Source: Schleiferiaceae bacterium (lineage in GTDB: Bacteria > Bacteroidota > Bacteroidia > Flavobacteriales > Schleiferiaceae). From it: a DNA stretch of 6,738 bases. The position numbers and the translations under genes were made by a program. How positions within the stretch are numbered: the first letter of the stretch is position 1; each line of letters opens with the position of its first letter. Shown piece after piece: positions 1 through 5,485 of the stretch. Under the pieces are notes generated by a model. That model worked only from the letters and a program-made list of their open reading frames with translations. It made no database searches and was not told the DNA's origin. The stretch lies in NCBI GenBank assembly GCA_022424815.1, contig JAKMGS010000096.1, positions 1 to 6,738 on the forward strand, given 5' to 3'.

Positions 1-344
1 GTCTTCCACGTCGTTATTACAGCAACACCGCATTCCCGATGTTCGATAACCTAGCAGATATCAACGTATTGATCACATACTTCGCGATCATCGGTGGTAT
101 TGCTCAGTTGATCTTCATCTTTAACTTCTTTTACAGCATTTGGAGAGGTCCTAAGGCACCTCAGAATCCATGGAAGGCAAACTCTTTGGAGTGGACTACT
201 CCAGTAGAGCACTTACACGGAAACTGGCCAGGAGAGATCCCAGTGGTACACCGTTGGGCGTACGACTACTCTAAGCCGGGTGCAGAAGAAGATTTCATTC
301 CTCAAAACGTTCCGCTCGCAGAAGGCGAGGAAAGCGGCCACTAA
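1..344 (+). CDS. ctaD: Cytochrome c oxidase subunit I, C-terminal fragment (5' end outside window)
   Basis: This is the last 113 residues of the catalytic subunit of an aa3-type haem-copper oxidase, the inner-membrane enzyme that reduces O2 to water and pumps protons. The frame is open to the left edge, with the first full codon at base 3. The true start lies upstream; the ATG at 39 is internal. Visible residues begin LPRRYY, matching the GMPRRY motif that precedes the last transmembrane helix of subunit I. That helix follows at about residues 22-45 (ITYFAIIGGIAQLIFIFNFF). After it comes the family's tail signature NPWKANSLEWTTP, then HGNWPGEIPVVHRWAYDYSKP and an acidic end. The haem and copper ligands lie in the missing part and cannot be checked. 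A terminator follows 24 bases after the stop, so this is probably the last gene of the oxidase operon. The family call is very secure; coxA is an equivalent name. Confidence 0.95.
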   Translation, partial: LPRRYYSNTAFPMFDNLADINVLITYFAIIGGIAQLIFIFNFFYSIWRGPKAPQNPWKANSLEWTTPVEHLHGNWPGEIPVVHRWAYDYSKPGAEEDFIPQNVPLAEGEESGH

Positions 345-367
345 GGAAAAGCTTTGTAAAACTCAAG

Positions 368-397
368 TCCCCTTGTCGCTCGGCAAGGGGATTTTTT
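368..397 (+). terminator. Rho-independent terminator after cytochrome oxidase subunit I
   Basis: A GC-rich hairpin is followed directly by six T. Bases 368-375 (TCCCCTTG) pair with 384-391 (CAAGGGGA). The stem can extend by a T-G and a C-G pair to a four-base GCTC loop at 378-381. The T-tract is 392-397. It starts 24 bases after the subunit I stop and separates the respiratory operon from ruvB. Confidence 0.85.
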
Positions 398-415
398 ATG
401 CTATTTTGTAGTACT

Positions 416-1444
416 ATGAATGAGCATCTCGATCCTACAGGATCACATCTTTCAAACACCGAGCGCGAGATAGAGCGCAAGCTACGTCCCTTAAGTTTTG
501 ACGACTTCACGGGGCAAGCTGCGGTATTGGAAAACCTCAAGATTTTTGTCGAGGCAGCTAAGATGCGCGATGAAGCCATGGACCATGTGCTGCTTCACGG
601 CCCTCCTGGCCTGGGGAAAACCACCTTATCTTATATCCTTGCGAATGAGTTGGGGGTAGGCATAAAGGTGACTTCAGGTCCTGTATTGGACAAGCCTAGC
701 GACCTTGCGGGGCTATTAACTGGCCTCCAGCCAAACGATGTCTTGTTCATTGATGAAATCCACAGATTGTCGCCAGTCATCGAGGAGTACCTCTACAGTG
801 CGATGGAGGATTTCAAAATAGATATTATGATCGATTCGGGACCGAGTGCGCGCAGCGTACAAATAGGTCTGAATCCCTTTACCCTCATTGGAGCGACCAC
901 GCGCTCAGGGTTGCTCACCGCGCCGCTGCGCGCGCGATTTGGCATCAATGCCAGGTTGGAGTATTACGATGTGGAGCTGTTGAGCACTATCGTAGATCGC
1001 TCGGCGGAGATCTTAGATGTCCCCGCGGATTATGAAGCATGCATCCGAATCGCCGGTCGTTCACGCGGTACCCCACGTATTGCCAATGCATTGTTACGTC
1101 GCGTGCGTGACTTTGCAATGGTCAAGGGAAATGGTACCATTGATGTGGAGATTGCCGAGTTCGGCCTCAATGCCCTGAATGTGGACAGTAGTGGTCTGGA
1201 CGAAATGGACAATAAGATTCTTCACGTGTTGATTGACAACTTCGCCGGCGGCCCTGTGGGTTTGAATACCCTTAGCACGGCCATTGGTGAACAAGCGGAG
1301 ACCATTGAGGAAGTTTATGAGCCTTACCTGATTAAAGAAGGTTTTATCATGCGTACCCCACGTGGACGTATGGTCACAGAGAAGGCCTATCATCACCTTG
1401 GCAAGAATAGTAAAGGCAAGGGGTCCACTGGATCCTTATTCTAA
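416..1444 (+). CDS. ruvB: Holliday junction branch migration DNA helicase RuvB
   Basis: RuvB is the AAA+ motor that, with RuvA, drives branch migration of Holliday junctions in recombinational repair in the cytoplasm. The 342-residue product has the usual family length. N-terminal segment: LRPLSFDDFTGQ (23-34). Walker A: GPPGLGKT (62-69). Walker B: FIDEIH (111-116). Sensor I: GATTR (159-163). Arginine-finger segment: LRARF (171-175). Sensor II: RGTPRIAN (217-224). The C-terminal winged-helix DNA-binding domain includes GGPVGLNTLS (278-287) and the MRTPRGR end (312-318). I chose the ATG at 416, which gives MNEHLDP, the beginning typical of Flavobacteria RuvB. The in-frame ATG at 398 lies directly against the terminator T-tract and would add only MLFCST. 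No purine-rich ribosome site or clear Bacteroidota promoter is visible. queG starts 3 bases after the stop, so the two are probably co-transcribed. Confidence 0.97.
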   Translation: MNEHLDPTGSHLSNTEREIERKLRPLSFDDFTGQAAVLENLKIFVEAAKMRDEAMDHVLLHGPPGLGKTTLSYILANELGVGIKVTSGPVLDKPSDLAGLLTGLQPNDVLFIDEIHRLSPVIEEYLYSAMEDFKIDIMIDSGPSARSVQIGLNPFTLIGATTRSGLLTAPLRARFGINARLEYYDVELLSTIVDRSAEILDVPADYEACIRIAGRSRGTPRIANALLRRVRDFAMVKGNGTIDVEIAEFGLNALNVDSSGLDEMDNKILHVLIDNFAGGPVGLNTLSTAIGEQAETIEEVYEPYLIKEGFIMRTPRGRMVTEKAYHHLGKNSKGKGSTGSLF

Positions 1445-1447
1445 ACG

Positions 1448-2371
1448 ATGGATCGTTCGCGAGCCACAGCAGTTGTCAAGCGACTTGCAAAGGAGCAGGG
1501 CTTTATGGCTTGCGGTATTTCTAAAGCGGGATTTTTAGAGGAAGAAGCTACCGGGCTGGAGCAATGGCTCAAGCATGGCTACCATGGAGAGATGACTTGG
1601 ATGGAAAATCACTTTGATGAGCGATTGGATCCGAGGAAATTGGTTCCAGGAGCGAAATCTGTAATCAGTGTACTCTTGAATTATTTCCCAGAGAAAGGCC
1701 AAAAGGAAGGCGTACCCAAGATTTCAAAATATGCCTATGGACGGGATTATCACAAGGTGATTCGCGGGAAGCTCAAGCGAATGCTTGCTGGTATTCACGA
1801 AGAAATAGGCCAAGTGCATGGGCGGGGATTTGTGGATAGTGCTCCAGTGATGGATCGGGCGTGGGCCAGAAGAAGTGGCCTGGGCTGGATAGGCAAGCAC
1901 AGTTTGCTGTTGAGTAAGAAGGCTGGGAGTTTCTATTTTATTGGGGAGTTGATTATCGATTTAGAATTGGACCCTGATGGACCCAGTACAGATCACTGTG
2001 GCAGTTGCACCGCCTGTATGGATGCGTGTCCAACGGCTGCTATAGTATCGCCGACGGTAGTCGACAGCAACAAGTGCATCAGCTACCTGACGATAGAATA
2101 CAAGGAGGCGCTACCAAATGAGTATCAAGGTAAAATGGAGGATTGGGTATACGGTTGTGATATCTGCCAGGATGTTTGTCCTTGGAATCGATTCTCTACG
2201 CCCCACCAAGAAAAGGATTTTGACCTACGAACGCCCATTAAAGAGAACGATTGGGAAGCGTGGGAGGAAATCACTCATGAGCTCTGGGACGAGATCATGA
2301 AGGGCTCAGCCATCCGAAGAACGGGCTTCGAAGGATTCAAGAGAAATCTAAGTTTTTCCAAAAAGGATTAG
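1448..2371 (+). CDS. queG: Epoxyqueuosine reductase QueG
   Basis: QueG is the cobalamin-dependent iron-sulfur enzyme that reduces epoxyqueuosine to queuosine at the wobble base of tRNAs with GUN anticodons, the last step of queuosine synthesis. The 307-residue product carries both expected [4Fe-4S] cysteine sets: C184, C187, C190, C194 (CGSCTACMDACP), and C210 with C237, C240, C244 (GCDICQDVCPWN). Upstream, VDSAPVMDRAWARRSGLGWIG (129-149) and GKHSLL (149-154) match the cobalamin/active-site region; Asp130 is the likely proposed general acid, recalled from family knowledge and not aligned here. The C-terminal GSAIRRTGFEGFKRN (286-300) is the family's conserved end. The protein stops there, without the extra HEAT-like region of longer homologues; such short forms are, to my knowledge, usual in Bacteroidota. 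It begins 3 bases after ruvB, suggesting coupling. Its TAG overlaps the stop codon of the convergent lipoprotein gene. Confidence 0.95.
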   Translation: MDRSRATAVVKRLAKEQGFMACGISKAGFLEEEATGLEQWLKHGYHGEMTWMENHFDERLDPRKLVPGAKSVISVLLNYFPEKGQKEGVPKISKYAYGRDYHKVIRGKLKRMLAGIHEEIGQVHGRGFVDSAPVMDRAWARRSGLGWIGKHSLLLSKKAGSFYFIGELIIDLELDPDGPSTDHCGSCTACMDACPTAAIVSPTVVDSNKCISYLTIEYKEALPNEYQGKMEDWVYGCDICQDVCPWNRFSTPHQEKDFDLRTPIKENDWEAWEEITHELWDEIMKGSAIRRTGFEGFKRNLSFSKKD

Positions 2372-3213
2372 TCGACAGGAACTTCGATAACCTGTAGAAT
2401 TCGGTAATTGTCTGGGTTGAATACATAGACTACAACCGCAGCATTGCTTTGCACCCAATCCGTGTTCCACGCCAAGGTATATGTGCCGCTTAGGGTATCA
2501 CCGGGAACCATTGGACTAGTGCCGAAACTGGTGCCCCAAGTATCAGTCACATAATCACGTAGCACATTCATGTGTACGTAATCTGGATCGCGGGTGTCAT
2601 CAGGCATCTTTTGAGGGCTTACAATATTACTCTCTTTAACTAAGGCTACTATTTTTAAGTCATGAAGTAGATTGGTTTGCGGAAATCCTTGGACGCTTAC
2701 GCTCAGTTGGCCTGAGGTAAGTGAGGCAGAGGCGTCGAGGGCGACGCGCAAGGTGCTATCCATGGCTTCGACACTTAGAGTAGGCCAGTTATATGGAGAT
2801 CCAAGCCAATGTAAGTTTCCACTGGGCGTATAGTTTTCTCTATTAACCATACCAGAAGGTAAATTATTCGTTCCAAAGAATTCTTGAATATCCTTACCTT
2901 CCTGGGTGGTGAAATCTGTTGGGTAATCAGCGTTGGTGTTTGTGAAGTTTCCAGGACCTGCATGGATGGCAAGACCAATAATTCTGTTCGCCCCAAAGGC
3001 GTCCACCAAAGCTTCTATTTCTTTCGAAGCTTTTGGACAATTCTTGCAACGGTGCCCGGTGAAATCCTCAATGAGTACATTTCTGAGCTGGGCTGTAGAT
3101 GTGGTGTCTTGTGGACCACCGTTTTTAAACGGTTGGTCGATTACATCGCATTGTGTAGTCATGAGGCTTAAAAGAAGCGAAGCAAAAAGGAATTGGACCG
3201 TCTTTCTCATCAT
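2368..3213 (-). CDS. Omp28-family outer-membrane lipoprotein with thioredoxin-like CKNC motif
   Basis: The predicted lipoprotein has 281 residues. The N-terminus MMRKTVQFLFASLLLSLMTT followed by Gln-Cys looks like a signal peptide with a loose lipobox and acylated Cys22. The mature start C-D-V-I-D is acidic, which fits surface or outer-membrane lipoproteins of Bacteroidota, though localisation is inferred. Residues 45-60 (NVLIEDFTGHRCKNCP) are the hallmark of the Omp28-related family, with a redox-like C56-x-x-C59 pair in a thioredoxin-like fold. NLPSGMVNRE (117-126) corresponds to the region holding the cis-proline. The rest (about 145-281) looks beta-rich, with no further motif that I recognise. 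The start at 3213 overlaps the stop of the barrel gene upstream (TAATG); a second ATG at 3210 is equally possible. The longer frame to 3270 would run through the barrel gene and place 19 residues before the signal peptide. Substrate and true activity of Omp28 proteins are not established. Confidence 0.85.
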   Translation of the reverse strand: MMRKTVQFLFASLLLSLMTTQCDVIDQPFKNGGPQDTTSTAQLRNVLIEDFTGHRCKNCPKASKEIEALVDAFGANRIIGLAIHAGPGNFTNTNADYPTDFTTQEGKDIQEFFGTNNLPSGMVNRENYTPSGNLHWLGSPYNWPTLSVEAMDSTLRVALDASASLTSGQLSVSVQGFPQTNLLHDLKIVALVKESNIVSPQKMPDDTRDPDYVHMNVLRDYVTDTWGTSFGTSPMVPGDTLSGTYTLAWNTDWVQSNAAVVVYVFNPDNYRILQVIEVPVD

Positions 3214-4901
3214 TAAAAGCTTGTAGTTAGGGAGAAGCTCACACCGTTTGAGGGAGGAACAACGCGACAAACACCACCAACACAGAAGATACCGCGCTGT
3301 TGACGCCCATACGAGAGCTGGAAGCGACTAGTGCCTGCGGTATAGACTACAGAAGCCAATGGATAATGCAGTCTTTGCGCTTCGTCCGGGTTACCGTAGT
3401 TATAAATGTCTTGTACACTGAAGAACCAGTGCGGGGCAATGCTATACTCCGCTAGAGCCATAGCCATAGAGCCGCGATCGTCTTTGGTACTCAAGTGTTG
3501 AAATTCCGTGCGCAGGTAATGCTTGCGCTTCACCTTGTAGAGGCTTTCTAAGATTAAAATATCCCCGCTCATCAGTTTCTGACCGTCAGGATTTAGTAAG
3601 ATGCTTTCATCGCCCAACCCGTCTTCCAACACGCTGCGGTTGTAAAACAGATTGAGGTACATGGCATTTACTTTGAGCTTCTTATTGATCTTCTTGCTCA
3701 GGGTCACATTGAAGTCGTGGAAATAGGGAATGTCTCCGCGCATCATAGGATCGCTGTAGTAGCCTTGAAGTGTTCTCAAGGTATCCAAAGCAGGATCGAC
3801 ATAATCCTTATCGATGCTTTGTACGACGCTATAGTTCACACTGAGCAGCGTACCGTATTTACCGCCTAGGGTGGTGTTGCGTTTGAATTTGTAGTTCGCC
3901 TCCAACTGAATGCCTTCTTCCCCGTTAATCTGTGTAGCATATTGGTACAACGCGGGTAGAGCATAGGTATGTACTTGAGCAGTAGGACTTAGGTAGTTTA
4001 CCAGCATATCTATGGTAGAACCGTTTCGGTCCGTTCTAAACGACATGTTATCGATGCGCTTCACGCCGGCAATAATGCCAAGACCGTTCTTGCTGTAACT
4101 CACGTTTGCCAGAATTCCGTTTCCATCCTTGTAGATGTAGCCGTTATCGGCAGAAGGGTCATTTGCCTTGTAGGCATATTCTACCTGCATCGACCAAGGA
4201 CCTTTTGAAACTTGGGTTCTTACGCCGCCTGCGGCAACGTTCTCGGGCAGTACTAAAAACGGATCATTGGCACGTTGGTATTTGCTCATGTAACTACCGC
4301 CGATAGTCCATCGTAAACCTGCGGAATCTAGTTTAGGGAATAGTTCTTTACTAAGATTGTACTCTGCATCAATTCCTCTAAGGAGTCCTGGACTTTTCTC
4401 AAAGTAAAAACGCTGACGCCCCATTACTGCCTTCAAGCTTAAGCCACTTACTGGATTTACTTTAATACGTACGCCGTCCATGGCATTATCATACCCTAGG
4501 CCACGCTCTTCGTAAGAACGGAAGACCATACCTGTTCCGAACTGCTCGTAGAAATTCCCAACAGTGATATCCAACCCGTCTTGTTTGAATTGTAAGTAGC
4601 GGTAGGTAATGCCTTCCCCGCGGTACCCCTCAGGAAAACCGAGCATTACATTTTGATAGTTTTCGTACCGAAGGCCTGAAGAAAAGTTGCCGTCGGTGTA
4701 CACGAAATTCGCGTAACCTTGTCCTAAAAAGCGTTCGTCCGGATAAAACTCGCCGGTTGGATCAATGCTCTCGTCGCGGAGATACAACTGACCGTCGAGT
4801 TGAAAATTGCCGTGCAGCTGGCCGCCAAAAGTATTTTGCTCTTGCGCAAAGGATGCGGTGGCACTACAAATAGCCCAAGCAAATAAGAGAAGTCTTTTCA
4901 T
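3213..4901 (-). CDS. DUF6029-like outer-membrane beta-barrel protein
   Basis: This 562-residue protein is predicted to be a monomeric outer-membrane barrel. The first 19 residues (MKRLLLFAWAICSATASFA, then QEQN) form a signal peptide. The mature chain is a long run of alternating polar/aromatic beta-strands with short turns (for example GYANFVYTDGNFSSGLRYEN at 62-81). It ends in a strand with terminal phenylalanine (VSFSLTTSF, 554-562), the usual signal for insertion by the BAM machinery. There is no plug domain or TonB box. Sequence character and the TlpA/Omp28 neighbours fit the uncharacterised family DUF6029; that name is from memory and was not searched. The only cysteines after the signal peptide are C540 and C545 (CVGGVC), just before the last strand. 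The gene starts 3 bases after the TlpA-like gene and overlaps the lipoprotein start by one base. Transported substrate or other function is unknown. Confidence 0.8.
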   Translation of the reverse strand: MKRLLLFAWAICSATASFAQEQNTFGGQLHGNFQLDGQLYLRDESIDPTGEFYPDERFLGQGYANFVYTDGNFSSGLRYENYQNVMLGFPEGYRGEGITYRYLQFKQDGLDITVGNFYEQFGTGMVFRSYEERGLGYDNAMDGVRIKVNPVSGLSLKAVMGRQRFYFEKSPGLLRGIDAEYNLSKELFPKLDSAGLRWTIGGSYMSKYQRANDPFLVLPENVAAGGVRTQVSKGPWSMQVEYAYKANDPSADNGYIYKDGNGILANVSYSKNGLGIIAGVKRIDNMSFRTDRNGSTIDMLVNYLSPTAQVHTYALPALYQYATQINGEEGIQLEANYKFKRNTTLGGKYGTLLSVNYSVVQSIDKDYVDPALDTLRTLQGYYSDPMMRGDIPYFHDFNVTLSKKINKKLKVNAMYLNLFYNRSVLEDGLGDESILLNPDGQKLMSGDILILESLYKVKRKHYLRTEFQHLSTKDDRGSMAMALAEYSIAPHWFFSVQDIYNYGNPDEAQRLHYPLASVVYTAGTSRFQLSYGRQQRGIFCVGGVCRVVPPSNGVSFSLTTSF

Positions 4902-4904
4902 GCA

Positions 4905-5405
4905 TTAGTGACTTGGATGGTGACCTGCTGCCACCTCTTCGACAACTTCAGCAAGTTCTTCTTCGTCTCCTGGGGAATATCCGCTGTGCTTCCACACGAC
5001 CTCGCCTTCTTTATTGAGTACCAGAGTGAAGGGTACATTTACAATACCTAAGTTTCTTTTTAAATCTTGATTTTCATCTAGCAATACAGTGTATTCCCAT
5101 CCCTGTCCTTGGACCATAGGTGCGACACGTGCGGAATTGCGAGAATCATCAATGCTTACTGCGAGGACTTTAGCACCTACCTCTTCTTCAAGGTCAATGG
5201 CGTAATCCATGAATGCTGTCAATTCTTTGATACACGGTTTACACCATGTTGCCCAGAAGCTAATGACTGTTGGTCCTTCATCACTGATGGCATCTTGGAT
5301 GTTGATGCTTTGACCGTCGAGGGTCTTAAGCATAGTACTTGGCAATTCTTGAGCGCCAAGTTGAAATAGACCAAAAAAGGCGATTGCGGTAAGAAGTTGT
5401 TTCAT
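4905..5405 (-). CDS. TlpA-family periplasmic thioredoxin-like protein (WCKPC)
   Basis: This is a predicted exported thiol-disulfide protein of 166 residues. Residues 1-18 (MKQLLTAIAFFGLFQLGA, then QELP) form a type I signal peptide with no lipobox, suggesting a soluble periplasmic protein. The redoxin domain follows: TVISFWATWCKPCIKEL (46-62) holds the catalytic pair C55/C58, VLAVSIDD (80-87) is the next core strand, and VNVPFT (122-127) carries the cis-proline P125. This layout is that of TlpA/ResA-like reductases; the natural substrate is unknown. The C-terminal tail is acidic and then histidine-rich (ending GHHPSH). The ATG at 5405 was chosen because it begins the signal peptide. The longer frame to 5465 would be translated through the preceding gene's terminator and would put 20 residues before the signal. 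It is first of a tight three-gene unit; the barrel gene starts 3 bases after its stop. Confidence 0.9.
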   Translation of the reverse strand: MKQLLTAIAFFGLFQLGAQELPSTMLKTLDGQSINIQDAISDEGPTVISFWATWCKPCIKELTAFMDYAIDLEEEVGAKVLAVSIDDSRNSARVAPMVQGQGWEYTVLLDENQDLKRNLGIVNVPFTLVLNKEGEVVWKHSGYSPGDEEELAEVVEEVAAGHHPSH

Positions 5406-5423
5406 GTTCTCTAGGATGTATTC

Positions 5424-5454
5424 AAAAAAAACGGGGAGCCTTTCGGCCCCCCGT
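5424..5454 (-). terminator. Rho-independent terminator after the T9SS-secreted Omp28-like gene
   Basis: Read on the minus strand, bases 5454-5449 (ACGGGG) pair with 5436-5431 (CCCCGT). After one mismatch, three more GC pairs close a four-base loop at 5444-5441. The complement of the A-run 5431-5424 gives eight T directly after the stem. It lies 20 bases after the stop at 5475 and ends only 18 bases before the TlpA-like start at 5405. The plus-strand side lacks a T-tract, so it acts in one direction. Confidence 0.85.
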
Positions 5455-5485
5455 AAAAATAACATTTTCTGTGCTTAGTGAGCAA
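5454..5485 (-). promoter_or_regulatory. Candidate Bacteroidota-type promoter for the TlpA/barrel/lipoprotein unit
   Basis: On the minus strand, TTG (5485-5483) is followed after 21 bases by TATTTTTA (5461-5454). Compared with the Bacteroidota consensus of a -33 TTG and a -7 TAnnTTTG separated by about 17-23 bases, only the last G is missing. Transcription would then begin inside the terminator hairpin, so the new RNA would lack the 5' half of that stem and escape termination. In AT-rich sequence such a match can arise by chance, so this is a weak call. Confidence 0.3.

Noticed and set aside
403..409. TATTTTG as a -7 promoter element for ruvB
   Set aside because: It is one base short of TAnnTTTG, has no TTG at the right distance, and would leave almost no leader before 416.
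295..579. Minus-strand 94-codon open frame across the oxidase end, terminator and ruvB start
   Set aside because: It runs through the terminator and antisense to two well-supported genes, and its product has no recognisable domain.
1030..1396. Two minus-strand open frames inside ruvB
   Set aside because: They lie antisense to the conserved RuvB C-terminal half and have no family features; they are shadows of its codon use.
2118..2300. Plus-strand frame inside queG in another phase
   Set aside because: It overlaps the second iron-sulfur motif of QueG and shows no domain of its own.
2348..2371. Imperfect palindrome CTAA-G-TTTTT / AAAAA-GGA-TTAG as a two-way terminator
   Set aside because: The stem is short, almost all A-T, with an uneven bulge, and no T-tract follows it.
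2775..3226. Several open frames (both strands) over the Omp28-like lipoprotein gene
   Set aside because: The lipoprotein frame has a signal peptide, lipobox and Omp28 motif; the others have none and overlap it fully.
3214..3270. Upstream extension of the lipoprotein gene start to 3270
   Set aside because: It would overlap the barrel gene by 58 bases and bury the signal peptide behind 19 unlikely residues.
4106..5369. Plus-strand frames at 4106-4306 and 5109-5369
   Set aside because: They are antisense to the barrel and to the TlpA-like domain, with cysteine-rich random-looking products.
5406..5465. Upstream extension of the TlpA-like gene to 5465
   Set aside because: It would translate the whole terminator hairpin and place 20 residues before a clear signal peptide.
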